From: Candidatus Pelagibacter sp.
GTDB lineage: Bacteria; Pseudomonadota; Alphaproteobacteria; Pelagibacterales; Pelagibacteraceae
Assembly: GCA_028343315.1 (NCBI GenBank)
Contig: JAOLYI010000003.1
Coordinates: forward strand, 1-51,358
Length of the DNA stretch: 51,358 nt
Direction of reading: 5' to 3'
Under the pieces are notes generated by a model. The model was not told where the DNA came from, did no database searches, and was given only the letters and a program-made list of their open reading frames with translations. The position numbers and the translations under genes are program-made. Shown one piece after another: positions 16,768-26,217 of the stretch. Position 1 is the stretch's first letter. Each line of letters begins with the position of its first letter.

Positions 16768-18375
16768 TTACTGCTTTAATATCATGTCAGAGGCTTTTTC
16801 TGCAATCATTATTGTTGGAGCATTAGTATTTCCTGAAGTTATATTAGGCATAATAGAAGCATCAACTATTCGTAAATTTTGTAATCCATGTGTCTGCAAT
16901 TTATCATCAACAACAGCTTCGTCTCCTTTACCCATTTTACATGTGCCAACAGGATGAAATATTGTTTGAGCATGATCACTAGCTGCTTTAACAAGCTCCT
17001 CATCATCTGTAATGTGTATTCCAGGTCGATATTCTTCTGGTTCATATTTTTTAAAAGTTTCGGTGTTCATCATGATATTTCTAACAATTTTTAAAGCTTT
17101 AGCCGCAACATCTCTGTCATCTTGAGTAGATAAATAATTCATTTTTATTTTAGGGTTATCTCTACTATCTCCACTAGCTATGTTTATTTCACCTCTGCTG
17201 GTAGGTCTGACGTTTGCAATAGTTGGAGTTATTCCATCAAAGTCGTGCATTTTAGTAGCTCCCAAAATGTCTGTACTTATAGGCTGAACATGAAACTGTA
17301 AATTAGGTGTTGCTCTTGACGGATCGCTTTTAACAAAACCACATACTTGACTAGCTCCCATCGTCATGGGACCACTTTGCTTAAAAATATATTCTAAACC
17401 AATAAAAAAATTTCCAATTAGACTATTTATTTTGCTATTTAATGACTTTAAATTTTTAACTTTATAAACAGGTCTAAACATTAAATGATCTTGTAAATTT
17501 TTTCCCACACCTTTCAATTCATGAATAGTTTTAATTCCATATTTTTTTAATTTTTCTGAGTCCCCTATACCAGATACCTGTAAAACATGAGGAGAGCCAA
17601 TAGCACCAGCAGATAAGATAACTTCTCTATTAGCTTTCACAGTAATTAATTTATCTTTTTGGTAATAATTAACTCCAACTGCTTTTTTTCCTTCAAAATT
17701 TACTTTTTGAACGTGAGCCTTCACCACTATTTTTAAATTTGATCTTTTTTTTATAGGATTTAAATAACCTTTTGCAGCGCTACATCTTAATTTTAATAAT
17801 TTATTTCTACTTGTAGTGAATTGAAAATACCCGATACCAAAGTTATCTCCTGTATTAAAATCATTTGTTCTTAGGATGCCAGCTTCCTCAGCAGCATTTT
17901 GAAATTCCTCCAACATATCTAAATTAATTTTCTTATTTGAAACGGTTATAGGACCTTTATCATTGTGAAATTCATTATTTCCTAATTCATTATTTTCAGA
18001 TTTTAAAAAATAAGGTAATACATCATCCCATCCCCAACCGTTATTACCTTGTTGTCTCCAATTATCATAATCATTGCTTTGTCCTCTAATCCAAAGCAGT
18101 CCATTAATAGACGAGCTTCCACCAAGTGTTTTGCCTCTTGGGTATCTAATCGATCTATTATTCATTGTTTCATCTTTTTCGGTATGAAAGCACCAATCAA
18201 CTTTTGGATTATGCATAGTTTTAAAATAACCAACTGGAATATGAATCCATGGATAGGTGTCTTTACCCCCAGCTTCTAATAAGAGAACTTTATTATTTGG
18301 ATTTGCACTTAATCTGTTTGCTAAAACACACCCAGCAGAACCAGCTCCGATTATTATAAAATCAAATTCTTCCAT
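16768..18375 (-). CDS. GMC-family FAD alcohol dehydrogenase (choline dehydrogenase-like)
   Basis: This 535-residue flavoenzyme has the GMC N-terminal FAD motif ([15 protein letters not shown]), the [16 protein letters not shown] block and the C-terminal active-site segment HPVGTCKMG, followed by [13 protein letters not shown]. The length fits choline, alkanol or polyethylene-glycol dehydrogenases. The betaine pathway partner genes are absent, so choline is not favoured. It is divergent from the TRAP transporter, which suggests oxidation of an imported alcohol. It is two bases from terC, the first gene of the minus-strand run. The substrate is unassigned. Confidence 0.88.
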   Translation of the reverse strand: MEEFDFIIIGAGSAGCVLANRLSANPNNKVLLLEAGGKDTYPWIHIPVGYFKTMHNPKVDWCFHTEKDETMNNRSIRYPRGKTLGGSSSINGLLWIRGQSNDYDNWRQQGNNGWGWDDVLPYFLKSENNELGNNEFHNDKGPITVSNKKINLDMLEEFQNAAEEAGILRTNDFNTGDNFGIGYFQFTTSRNKLLKLRCSAAKGYLNPIKKRSNLKIVVKAHVQKVNFEGKKAVGVNYYQKDKLITVKANREVILSAGAIGSPHVLQVSGIGDSEKLKKYGIKTIHELKGVGKNLQDHLMFRPVYKVKNLKSLNSKINSLIGNFFIGLEYIFKQSGPMTMGASQVCGFVKSDPSRATPNLQFHVQPISTDILGATKMHDFDGITPTIANVRPTSRGEINIASGDSRDNPKIKMNYLSTQDDRDVAAKALKIVRNIMMNTETFKKYEPEEYRPGIHITDDEELVKAASDHAQTIFHPVGTCKMGKGDEAVVDDKLQTHGLQNLRIVDASIMPNITSGNTNAPTIMIAEKASDMILKQ

Positions 18376-18449
18376 TGAATTTTACTTATATGTGAGAAAA
18401 ATACATAATCCAATGCTCAGAATACAACCTAAGGTTTATGTAGTTTGGT

Positions 18450-18478
18450 TTGACTTCGAATTTCATAATTGGTTTAAT
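18450..18478 (+). promoter_or_regulatory. Sigma70-type promoter for the TRAP/HpsN operon
   Basis: TTGACT (18450-18455) and TTTAAT (18473-18478) are separated by exactly 17 bases, five of six matches each. A purine-rich ribosome binding site with five consecutive Gs (18500-18504) lies just before the ATG at 18509. Transcription would start near 18485. Confidence 0.65.
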
Positions 18479-18508
18479 CTAATCTTTATTAATAAAAACG
18501 GGGGAATA

Positions 18509-19603
18509 ATGAAAAAATTATTAACTGTTGTTTTAAGTTTAGTTGCATTTATTGGTTTATCAGTATCTACAGCAAACGCTAAAACATTAAAATGCCAAAC
18601 TGTAATCAGTGCAAAAGCTGACGAAGTTAAAATGTTAAAGGACTTCGGAAATGATGTAACTGCATTAACAGGTGGTTCACTTAAGTTCGAAATTATGCCA
18701 GCAGGTACTGTTGTTGGAGTTAAAGAAACATTAGATGCAGTTGACAAAGGACTGATCGATTGTGGATTTGCTTGGACACACTACTGGTCTGGAGAACATC
18801 CAGCAGCTATGTTATTTGGTTCGCCAGTAGCAGGTGCAGGTGTAGGTATAGATAACATCGCATTCCTATCTTGGTTCCAATATGGTGGTGGTAAACAATT
18901 ATACGACCAATTATGGAAAGAAATGGGAAGAAACATTAAAGGTTTTATGCTTCAACCAGTAGGCCCAGAGGCTTTAGGTTGGTTCAAAGAGCCTATTAAC
19001 AGCATGGCTGACTTTAGAAAGTACAAATTTAGAACTCCTCCGGGAATTCCAGGTCAAACTTATAAAGATATCGGTGTAGCTTCTGTTGCAATGGGTGGAG
19101 GAGATATTCTTCCAGCTCTTGAAAAAGGAACAATCGATGCAGCTGAATGGTGTTGTCCAAAACCAGACAGTGTTTTTGGTTTTCAAAAAGTTCTTAAGCA
19201 CTACTACCTACAAGGTTTACACCAAGTAGTGGTAAATGCTGACCTTTATGTAAATGGAGACGTTTACAAAAAGATGACTAAACTTGAGAAGAAAGCTATG
19301 GAAGTAGCAGCGAATGCATCATTAAGTAAAGCTATGAGTTATAGAATTTACGAAAATGGTAAAGCGCTAGCGGATTTAACTCAGAATCACGGTGTAATCT
19401 TACATGATACTCCTGCTGATTATTTCCCAGCATACATGGCGGCAGCTAAGAAAAGCTTAGAAACTAATGCAGCGAAAAATAAATTCTTTGCAAAAGTTTG
19501 GAATTCACAAAAGAAATTTGCTGATATTGCAGTACCTTTCTGGAGTGGAGCTCAAATGTCTAATGCTAAGCTAGGAATGGCTCACGCAGCAACATTAAAA
19601 TAG
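18509..19603 (+). CDS. TRAP transporter solute-binding protein (DctP; HpsK-like)
   Basis: The ATG at 18509 opens a signal peptide (MKKLLTVVLSLVAFIGLSVSTANA); the frame stays open to 18257 but that upstream part is not a plausible leader. The mature periplasmic protein of about 340 residues is a DctP/TakP-type binding protein. It has the ligand arginine in YKFRTPPGIPG and the DAAEWCCPKPD segment at the position where TakP-like proteins read DATEW. Downstream DctQ, DctM and an HpsN-like dehydrogenase suggest DHPS or a related polar acid as ligand. A strong terminator hairpin follows the gene, so it is probably made in excess over the permease. Confidence 0.9.
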   Translation: MKKLLTVVLSLVAFIGLSVSTANAKTLKCQTVISAKADEVKMLKDFGNDVTALTGGSLKFEIMPAGTVVGVKETLDAVDKGLIDCGFAWTHYWSGEHPAAMLFGSPVAGAGVGIDNIAFLSWFQYGGGKQLYDQLWKEMGRNIKGFMLQPVGPEALGWFKEPINSMADFRKYKFRTPPGIPGQTYKDIGVASVAMGGGDILPALEKGTIDAAEWCCPKPDSVFGFQKVLKHYYLQGLHQVVVNADLYVNGDVYKKMTKLEKKAMEVAANASLSKAMSYRIYENGKALADLTQNHGVILHDTPADYFPAYMAAAKKSLETNAAKNKFFAKVWNSQKKFADIAVPFWSGAQMSNAKLGMAHAATLK

Positions 19604-19621
19604 TCATAAGTAAATAAATTT

Positions 19622-19660
19622 AAATAAAGCGGATCATTAATTTGATCCGCTTTATTTTAT
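19622..19660 (+). terminator. Intra-operon terminator/attenuator after dctP
   Basis: A perfect 15-base-pair stem (19622-19636 with 19643-19657) with a 6-base loop is followed by a T-rich tract. It lies between the binding-protein gene and the permease genes of the same operon. Confidence 0.85.
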
Positions 19661-19679
19661 TTAAGTAAAAAAGGAATCA

Positions 19680-20285
19680 ATGCCATTAAGAACTAAATTT
19701 GATAAAACCGATGAGATGATCGCTGAAAGGCGACAAGGAACAGGTAAAATGCCTGACGACATGCCTAAGTGGATGGCATCTACAATTACCAATATTGATA
19801 AGTACAGTAGGTGGATTGGTAATGTTGTGTGTTGGATTTCAATGCCACTAATGTTTGCAATGGTTTACGAAGTTCTAGCAAGAAAATTATTTTTAGCTCC
19901 AACAATGTGGGCTTACGATATGAGCAGATTTTTTTATGGCGCTTTATTTATGCTTGGTGCTGGATACGCTCTTTCTAAAGGCGTTCATATTAGAGCAGAT
20001 TTTTTATACAGAAATTTTAAAGTTAAAACACAAGGCCTAATAGATTTTTGGCTTTATTTGTTATTTTATTTTCCAGGCTTATTAGCCTTTTTCTATATGA
20101 CAACTATCTTCGTAATGGAGTCTATACAAAGAGGAGAAAAAGGGATGGATACAGCATGGATGCCATATATGTGGCCTATCAAAGCTTGTTTATGGTTTGG
20201 TATTTTATTCTTATTAGTACAAGGAGTTTCAGAGCTATTTAAAAGTTATTATGCTGCAAAAAAAGGAAAGTGGCCTGACGCATGA
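19680..20285 (+). CDS. TRAP transporter small permease (DctQ; HpsL/M-like)
   Basis: This 201-residue protein has a hydrophilic N-terminal lead (about 45 residues) and then four hydrophobic segments, the DctQ topology. The segment FFYGALFMLGAGYALSKG with VHIRADF is typical of the DctQ domain. It pairs with the DctM subunit, whose start overlaps this stop (ATGA). It sits behind the terminator hairpin that follows dctP, with an AAAGGAA ribosome binding site. It scaffolds the sodium-coupled permease. Confidence 0.9.
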   Translation: MPLRTKFDKTDEMIAERRQGTGKMPDDMPKWMASTITNIDKYSRWIGNVVCWISMPLMFAMVYEVLARKLFLAPTMWAYDMSRFFYGALFMLGAGYALSKGVHIRADFLYRNFKVKTQGLIDFWLYLLFYFPGLLAFFYMTTIFVMESIQRGEKGMDTAWMPYMWPIKACLWFGILFLLVQGVSELFKSYYAAKKGKWPDA

Positions 20286-21616
20286 TAACTGAATTTATCA
20301 GCCCCGAAGCATTAGGTTTTATTTTAATTGCAGTAATGTTGTTCGCAATTTTTATAGGTTTTCCTATTTCATTTACTTTAATCTTTTTAGGGTTTGTCTT
20401 TGGGTATTTGGGATTTGGTAAATTAGTATTTTATTTAATGACCTTACAGTTTTCAATGGTCATGACGGAACAAGCATTGGCGGCAGTCCCACTCTTTGTC
20501 TTCATGGGAATCATGATGGAAAATGCCGGATTAATGGAGAGACTATTTTCATCAGTTCAGTTAATGCTATCAAGAGTTCGTGGAGCATTATTTTACGCTG
20601 TCCTTTTTGTTTCAGTAATTTTTGCTGCAGCAACAGGTATAGTTGGAGCTTCAGTAACAATTCTTGGAATTATGGCTGCAAAATCAATGAATAAATCTGG
20701 TTATGATGTTCGATTAGCCGCTGGAACTATTACTGCTGGAGGAACTTTAGGAATATTAATCCCACCAAGCATTATGTTAGTTGTTATGGGACCAATTATG
20801 GAAATCCCTGTTACAGATTTATTTGCAGCAGCAATTATACCTGGAATTATGTTAGCGGTTCTTTATGCTGCCTACGTAACTATTAGGTGTGCGATTAATC
20901 CAAGTTTAGGACCTGTTCTAGCAGTTGAAGATAGAGCCTCAAGTATGACTGAGGTATTTAGGGAATTTTTAATAGGCTTACTGCCACCGGCACTTTTAGT
21001 TTTTGCAGCACTTGGAAGTATTTTATTTGGATACGCTACACCAACCGAAGCCGCAGGTTGTGGTGCAGTAGGTTCATTGGTTCTAGCTTTAGTTTATAAA
21101 AAATTAACATTGCCAAAATTACAGGAAGCACTTGTAAAAACTTTAGAAATTACAGCATTAATTATGGTATTGGTTGCCGCTTCTAACTTTTTTGGTTCAG
21201 TATTTTCAAGATTAGGAACGCCAATGCTTTTAACAGAGTTTTTATTAGGTCTTGAAATGAACAGATATATTATTTTAGCAATAGTACTTGGTATGATCTT
21301 TTTATTAGGATGGCCATTAGAATGGGTTCCAATAGTTTTAATTATTATACCTATAATACTTCCATTAATTGAAGCGTTAGAATTTAATCTAACTTGGTTT
21401 GCAATACTTGTTGCAGTAAATTTACAAACCGCCTGGCTATCTCCACCTGTGGCCCTTTCGGCTTATTTTTTGAAAGGTGTAGTGCCTGAATGGGACTTAA
21501 AAGATATTTATTTAGGTATGATGCAATTTATGGTTTTACAAGTGATCGGATTAATACTAATAGTAATCTTCCCACAAATAGCTTTGTGGCTACCAACTTA
21601 CTTATATGGCAATTAA
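20282..21616 (+). CDS. TRAP transporter large permease (DctM)
   Basis: This 444-residue polytopic inner-membrane protein has the DctM features: a GFPISFTL start, the PLFVFMG block, GTLGILIPPSI (about residue 156) and repeated helix pairs to the C terminus. It forms the sodium-driven translocation unit with DctQ and takes ligand from the DctP protein. It overlaps dctQ by four bases at its start and hpsN by eleven bases at its end, so the dehydrogenase is translationally linked to the transporter. That is good evidence that the imported compound is the dehydrogenase substrate or a precursor. Confidence 0.93.
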   Translation: MITEFISPEALGFILIAVMLFAIFIGFPISFTLIFLGFVFGYLGFGKLVFYLMTLQFSMVMTEQALAAVPLFVFMGIMMENAGLMERLFSSVQLMLSRVRGALFYAVLFVSVIFAAATGIVGASVTILGIMAAKSMNKSGYDVRLAAGTITAGGTLGILIPPSIMLVVMGPIMEIPVTDLFAAAIIPGIMLAVLYAAYVTIRCAINPSLGPVLAVEDRASSMTEVFREFLIGLLPPALLVFAALGSILFGYATPTEAAGCGAVGSLVLALVYKKLTLPKLQEALVKTLEITALIMVLVAASNFFGSVFSRLGTPMLLTEFLLGLEMNRYIILAIVLGMIFLLGWPLEWVPIVLIIIPIILPLIEALEFNLTWFAILVAVNLQTAWLSPPVALSAYFLKGVVPEWDLKDIYLGMMQFMVLQVIGLILIVIFPQIALWLPTYLYGN

Positions 21617-22892
21617 ATATTTAAAAAAATCACCTAAAACCTCATCTACAGATGATACAAAAACTACAGAAATAGTTAAGGGCTTACTTAAAGATATTGA
21701 AACTAATAAAGAGCAAGCATGTATTGATCTAACCAAAAAGTTTGACAAATATGATGGTGAGATAATTGTTTCCAAAGAAAGAATTGAAGAAATTAAAAAA
21801 ACATTAGATCAAAAAACAAAAGATGATATTCAATTTTCTCATGAAAGAGTAAGAAAATTTGCTGAAGCACAGTTAAAAAATTATGGTCAAGATTTTGAAA
21901 CAGAACTTTCACCAGGACTTTTTGCTGGCCAAAAATTAGTACCAGTTAATACTGCTGGTTGTTACATACCAGGAGGAAGATATGCTCACATAGCTTCTGC
22001 TGTTATGAGCGTAACAACAGCAAAAGTAGCTGGCGTGAAAAATATAATTGCATGTAGTCCTCCCAAAGAAGGAGTGGGTGCACACCCAACAATTGTCTAT
22101 ACAGCTGATTTATGTGGCGCTGATGTAATATTAAATCTTGGTGGAGTGCCAGGAGTAGCTTCAATGACAAACGGATTATTTAAAAATCCTCCAGCTGATA
22201 TTATAGTTGGTCCAGGTAACCAGTTTGTTGCCGAAGCAAAAAGAATTTTATTTGGAAAAGTAGGAATTGATTTATTTGCAGGTCCTACAGAAATTGCAGT
22301 AATTGCAGATGATAAGGCAGATGCAGAAATGGTTGCTGTCGATTTAGTAGGTCAAGCAGAACATGGTTACAATTCTCCGGCATGGCTTTACACAACAAGT
22401 CAAAGAGTTGCTGATGAGGTAATGAAAAGAGTCCCAAAATTAATAGCTGATCTACCAGAAGTACCAAGAACAAATGCAGAAGCTGCATGGAGAGATTATG
22501 GTGAAGTAATTCTTTGTGACACTGATGAAGAAGTAGCAACAATAAGTGATGAATATGCCCCAGAACACTTAGAAGTTCAGACAGAAAATTTAGAGTGGTA
22601 TCACAAGAGATTAAAAAACTATGGGTCATTATTTATTGGTGAAGAAACAACAGTTGCTTACGGAGATAAATGCTCAGGAACTAATCACATTTTACCTACT
22701 AAGGGTGCTGGTCGTTACACAGGTGGCTTATTCGTAGGAAAATTTATTAAAACATTAAGCTTCCAAAGAATGACAAAAGAATCTACAAAAACTGTTGGGG
22801 CAGCATGTGCTAGAATTTCAAGATACGAAGGTATGGAAGCTCATGCTCGAACAGGTGATGTAAGATTAAGAAAATACGGATTCTCAAATTAA
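21606..22892 (+). CDS. hpsN: Sulfopropanediol 3-dehydrogenase (HpsN-like, histidinol-dehydrogenase family)
   Basis: This 428-residue enzyme of the HisD superfamily keeps the zinc and catalytic residues: Gln250 and His253 (VGQAEHG), Glu320-His321 (YAPEHLE), Asp354 (YGDKCSG) and His413 (MEAHARTG). No other histidine-synthesis gene is nearby. Instead it overlaps a TRAP permease gene and shares the window with suyAB, which is the HpsN context: NAD-dependent oxidation of (R)-2,3-dihydroxypropane-1-sulfonate to (R)-3-sulfolactate through the aldehyde. A true histidinol dehydrogenase or another polyol dehydrogenase of this superfamily remains possible; context makes HpsN the best call. Confidence 0.8.
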   Translation: MAIKYLKKSPKTSSTDDTKTTEIVKGLLKDIETNKEQACIDLTKKFDKYDGEIIVSKERIEEIKKTLDQKTKDDIQFSHERVRKFAEAQLKNYGQDFETELSPGLFAGQKLVPVNTAGCYIPGGRYAHIASAVMSVTTAKVAGVKNIIACSPPKEGVGAHPTIVYTADLCGADVILNLGGVPGVASMTNGLFKNPPADIIVGPGNQFVAEAKRILFGKVGIDLFAGPTEIAVIADDKADAEMVAVDLVGQAEHGYNSPAWLYTTSQRVADEVMKRVPKLIADLPEVPRTNAEAAWRDYGEVILCDTDEEVATISDEYAPEHLEVQTENLEWYHKRLKNYGSLFIGEETTVAYGDKCSGTNHILPTKGAGRYTGGLFVGKFIKTLSFQRMTKESTKTVGAACARISRYEGMEAHARTGDVRLRKYGFSN

Positions 22893-23902
22893 TGCAAGCA
22901 CTAGTTTATACTAATACCCAAACATTAGTATACAGAGAAGAACAAAATCCTACAGAAAAGCCCGGTGAAAGTATTTTAAAAATACAAGCGTCAGGTATTT
23001 GTGGATCTGATATGCATGCTTACCACGGCCATGATGAGAGAAGGGTTCCACCACTAATCTTAGGACATGAAGTTAGTGGGGTTATTCAAAACGGAAAATT
23101 CAAAGATAAAGTAGTTGTTTTAAATCCATTAATTACTTGTGGTAACTGTGAGTATTGTAAACAAGGTAGAGAGCATTTATGTCCTGAAAGATCTATTCTA
23201 GGAATGAGCAAACCAATTAAGAGAGAAGGTGGTTTAGCTGAATATGTTTCAATACCAGATAAGAATATTTATGAAATACCATCTGGTCTAGATACAAAAG
23301 AAGCAGCTGTTGCAGAGCCTACAGCAGTTTCATTACATGCAGTATTATTAGGGGAACAAACTTTAAAAAAACCTTTGTCTGAATGCAGAGTATTAATTCA
23401 GGGAGGGGGAGCAATAGGTTTATTATGTGGTTTAATTTTAGCAAAAGAAAAAAATTGTAAAGATATCGTTTTATCTGATCCAAATCAAAAAAGATTAGAC
23501 GAATGTTCTAAATATTTAAAAGCAAAATACGTAGCGCCAAATGATAAAACTCTTAATTCTAATAGTTTTGATATTATATTTGACTCAGTTGGTTTAGAAG
23601 TAAGCAGACAACAAGCAATAGAAGTTGTTGCACCTGGTGGTTCTATTATACATATTGGGCTAACTCAGCCAGCAGGAACATTTAATTTTAGAAAATTAAC
23701 TCTTCAAGAAATTACTTTAGTTGGAACATATTGTTATACAAATAAAGATTTCAAACAGACAATTAATTTATTGCACAAAAAGACCTTAGGACCTTTAGAC
23801 TGGATAGAATATAGAGAGCTTAAAAATGGCGCTAATGCATTTAAAGAAATTCATGATGGCACTTGTGTAGCTCCTAAAATTATTCTTATTCCTAGTCACT
23901 AA
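22892..23902 (+). CDS. Zinc-dependent medium-chain alcohol dehydrogenase
   Basis: This 336-residue MDR protein has catalytic zinc residues in ASGICGSDMHAYHG and LILGHEVSG. The four structural-zinc cysteines lie in CGNCEYCKQGREHLC, and the NAD fold is at VLIQGGGAIGLLCG. It is close to sorbitol/threonine/galactitol-phosphate dehydrogenases, which oxidise secondary alcohols of polyols. Its start overlaps the hpsN stop, so it belongs to the TRAP operon. In DHPS users a second dehydrogenase at C2 allows the S enantiomer to be racemised; this gene is a candidate for that step. The end runs 11 bases into the convergent GT17 gene. Confidence 0.88.
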   Translation: MQALVYTNTQTLVYREEQNPTEKPGESILKIQASGICGSDMHAYHGHDERRVPPLILGHEVSGVIQNGKFKDKVVVLNPLITCGNCEYCKQGREHLCPERSILGMSKPIKREGGLAEYVSIPDKNIYEIPSGLDTKEAAVAEPTAVSLHAVLLGEQTLKKPLSECRVLIQGGGAIGLLCGLILAKEKNCKDIVLSDPNQKRLDECSKYLKAKYVAPNDKTLNSNSFDIIFDSVGLEVSRQQAIEVVAPGGSIIHIGLTQPAGTFNFRKLTLQEITLVGTYCYTNKDFKQTINLLHKKTLGPLDWIEYRELKNGANAFKEIHDGTCVAPKIILIPSH

Positions 23903-24770
23903 ACCATTCTCTATATTTATTTTTGTTTTTAATTAAATAACTAGGTAACATTTCATCACCGATTACTTTTAATTTATAATCACTTTCCCATTTATTATTT
24001 GATGATTTGTCAGCAAAATGATCGTAAAACATTTCTTGATTTTTTATTTTTTCTCTTATTTTTTCAATCGTTAAACCACTTAGTCTAAATTCATCGTGAT
24101 GGCCAAAATTCATAAATTTTTCGTACATTTCTTCTGGCGTTTTTAAATTTGTAAAGTGCCAACCTCCATCTTGAATAACATTTATATCAATATATTTATT
24201 TTCTGAAAATAAGGTATCTAAACGCCAAAAAGGATATTTTTTAAGTTTTATATTTCTTAACCAAGATAGAGATTTCAATTTTTTCATTGAACAACCTTTA
24301 GTTCCTGGCCAAATCATTTTATCGTAAAGTAAGTTAAATTTGAAATAGATAAATAATTGATTAAAAAGTACTATTGAATTTTTATTATTTATTAATTGTT
24401 TTGAGTTTAAATTAGGAATTTCATCGTTATCACTTAACATTATGAAGTCCTCACTTGAGGAATTTTTTAATATTTTTAAACTTTCATCGTAGGATAGAGC
24501 TATTCTTTTTAAGCTGTTAGATCTCTGCAAGGAAGGATTATTATTTTCAGGAACTATACCGATAGGCTCTTTATCAATTACTATATAGGTAATTTTATCT
24601 TTAAATTTTGGATAATTATTTATGTCGAAATTTAATTTTTTTTTTTTACCACTATGCGAATAAGTTGATTCTGTAACGATAAATTTATCAACTTTATCTT
24701 TAAGTACATTAAGCCTTATATCGTACATCATATGCTCATTGTAAAATGAAGTGCAATCAATAATTTTCAT
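23892..24770 (-). CDS. GT17-type glycosyltransferase
   Basis: This 292-residue protein has the family-17 pattern: DCTSFYNEHMMYDIRLNVL at the start, VDKFIVTESTYSHSGKKK, a DNDEIPN acidic metal-binding segment (about residues 113-119) and a GGWHF block. GT17 was named for the eukaryotic bisecting N-acetylglucosaminyltransferase but has many bacterial members in surface-glycan loci. No signal peptide or membrane span is seen. It stands alone between the sulfonate operon and an ABM gene, which suggests local insertion of a glycan gene. Donor and acceptor are unknown. Confidence 0.78.
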   Translation of the reverse strand: MKIIDCTSFYNEHMMYDIRLNVLKDKVDKFIVTESTYSHSGKKKKLNFDINNYPKFKDKITYIVIDKEPIGIVPENNNPSLQRSNSLKRIALSYDESLKILKNSSSEDFIMLSDNDEIPNLNSKQLINNKNSIVLFNQLFIYFKFNLLYDKMIWPGTKGCSMKKLKSLSWLRNIKLKKYPFWRLDTLFSENKYIDINVIQDGGWHFTNLKTPEEMYEKFMNFGHHDEFRLSGLTIEKIREKIKNQEMFYDHFADKSSNNKWESDYKLKVIGDEMLPSYLIKNKNKYREWFSD

Positions 24771-24866
24771 TTGCTACCATCTAAAAAGTTGACTCAATTA
24801 ATAAAGTTAGATAATTTTTACCATAGTTAAGATACTAAAGTAATTATAATAAATTCCAAAAAAATT

Positions 24867-25160
24867 ATGTCAAAATTTATCAATATAGTAAAAGTAAAAG
24901 TTAAACCTAAACACAGAGAAGAATATTTAAAACTTTGTGATGAAGAACCAAAGTTTGATGGTATGCTTTCTGCAAAGTACGTAGAGGTAGCTCCAAATAC
25001 CTTCACTTTTATTGGTGAATGGAAAACGCAAGAGGACATTGTTCAATCTAGACCTCGTATGATTGATTTTTTAGATAAGCTGCGTCATATGTTGGAAGAA
25101 ATCTCTCCTGATCTAGGAGTAACGGATCCTGCATCTGGAAGTGTTATAATAGAAAAATAA
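24867..25160 (+). CDS. ABM-domain (antibiotic biosynthesis monooxygenase-like) protein
   Basis: This is a 97-residue ferredoxin-like alpha+beta barrel candidate. The opening FINIVKVKVKPKHREEYLKL and the later FTFIGEWKTQEDI are the ABM/YgiN pattern. Such small proteins include quinol monooxygenases, heme-degrading enzymes and many of unknown role. It has no partner gene in the same direction. A TATAAT lies at 24845-24850, which would give a very short leader, but no good -35 accompanies it. Confidence 0.75.
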   Translation: MSKFINIVKVKVKPKHREEYLKLCDEEPKFDGMLSAKYVEVAPNTFTFIGEWKTQEDIVQSRPRMIDFLDKLRHMLEEISPDLGVTDPASGSVIIEK

Positions 25161-25179
25161 TAAAAGATATTTAAGCTAT

Positions 25180-26217
25180 TTATTCAATAAAAAAAGCTGA
25201 CTCGATATCTGAGTCAATTCCCTGCAAGTCAAAAAAACCGTTTTGCATAACTCTGTTTATTGAGTTGTCTGAGCTCCATGAAGCGAACCTTAAAGATTTA
25301 TTATGAATTTTTGGAAAGATATTTTTAAAATCTCGATTTTTATGTATTGCCCAGACGTAATCAATATTGTTATTTATTGCCCAACTTGTTATTAATTTAT
25401 ATAATTTAATTTCTTCAGAATGTTCAGTGCTATATGTCAATAAAACGTTTAATCTTTTAATTTTTTTTACAAAATAGATATGAACTATAGAAAAACTATT
25501 TTTATATTCAAAAAAATAAATATCTTTTTTATAAGGACACTCCATTAAACGCCAATGTAACCAACTATTATCTCTGTCAATTGAAGGATAATTTTCAAAA
25601 TTCTTAGGTAAATTTTTGTGACTAAAGGAATCTAAAATTACATTAAAATTTTCAGACAAGTTATAAGGCTTTATCTTTATTTTATCCTCAAATCTTCTTT
25701 TAATAAAATATCTTAGAAACGAATTCATTAAATTTAAATTTAATTTATTGATTACTGGTAAAAACTTAAAATAATTAATAGGCCTTATTAATCTTTGTGT
25801 TTCAAAATTAAAATTCCATCCAAATTTTTTAAGAACTCTAAGGGAATAAGGGCTGCACATCGCCATTTGATTAGGACATATTTTCATCCATTCTTTTGTT
25901 AATAGTTTTCCAAGTCCAAGGCCTATAAACTCTGGCAGTACAGCATAATCTTGAAACCAGATTGCAGGGACTTTATTATTTGAAATAATTATATCATTTT
26001 TTAAAAAAGCAGCTTGCCCAATTACTCTATCGTCTAATAATAATATAATTGGCTCTCCAAATTTTTTATCAACTCGATACCACCATTTCCAATTTTCTGA
26101 TAAACTTTTAAATCTATCTGGGTAAGTTTTTTTGTAAAAAGCAAACAATTTATCACTGCTTACTTCTGAGATTTTTTTAATTTTGCATTTAGATAAAATA
26201 CTATCTTTAGAATGCAT
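25180..26217 (-). CDS. GNAT-like acyltransferase (FemAB/GNAT-type)
   Basis: This is a 345-residue protein. The N-terminal third looks like a GNAT domain: LLDDRVIGQAAFLKN, then WFQDYAVLPEFIGLGLGKLL with the acetyl-CoA pyrophosphate loop LGLGKLL near residue 102. The C-terminal part may be a second, degenerate GNAT repeat. It overlaps the acyl-CoA dehydrogenase gene by 11 bases. Such double-domain proteins are frequent in surface polysaccharide clusters, where they acylate sugars. The substrate is not identifiable. Confidence 0.7.
   Translation of the reverse strand: MHSKDSILSKCKIKKISEVSSDKLFAFYKKTYPDRFKSLSENWKWWYRVDKKFGEPIILLLDDRVIGQAAFLKNDIIISNNKVPAIWFQDYAVLPEFIGLGLGKLLTKEWMKICPNQMAMCSPYSLRVLKKFGWNFNFETQRLIRPINYFKFLPVINKLNLNLMNSFLRYFIKRRFEDKIKIKPYNLSENFNVILDSFSHKNLPKNFENYPSIDRDNSWLHWRLMECPYKKDIYFFEYKNSFSIVHIYFVKKIKRLNVLLTYSTEHSEEIKLYKLITSWAINNNIDYVWAIHKNRDFKNIFPKIHNKSLRFASWSSDNSINRVMQNGFFDLQGIDSDIESAFFIE

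Noticed and set aside
16768..18375. Choline dehydrogenase betA
   Set aside because: The GMC motifs are shared by many alcohol dehydrogenases and no betaine aldehyde dehydrogenase or choline transporter is present.
18257..18508. Upstream extension of the dctP reading frame to 18257
   Set aside because: The extension runs into the divergent GMC gene and puts about 84 residues before a perfect signal peptide at 18509, which also has a strong ribosome binding site and promoter.
22285..22629. 114-residue minus-strand ORF
   Set aside because: It is antisense to the hpsN coding sequence, with a low-complexity Leu/His-rich translation, a shadow of the real gene.
21606..22892. Histidinol dehydrogenase (hisD) of histidine biosynthesis
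   Set aside because: The zinc-site residues fit both functions, but no other his gene is near, and the gene overlaps a TRAP permease in a window with suyAB; HpsN-like is the better call.
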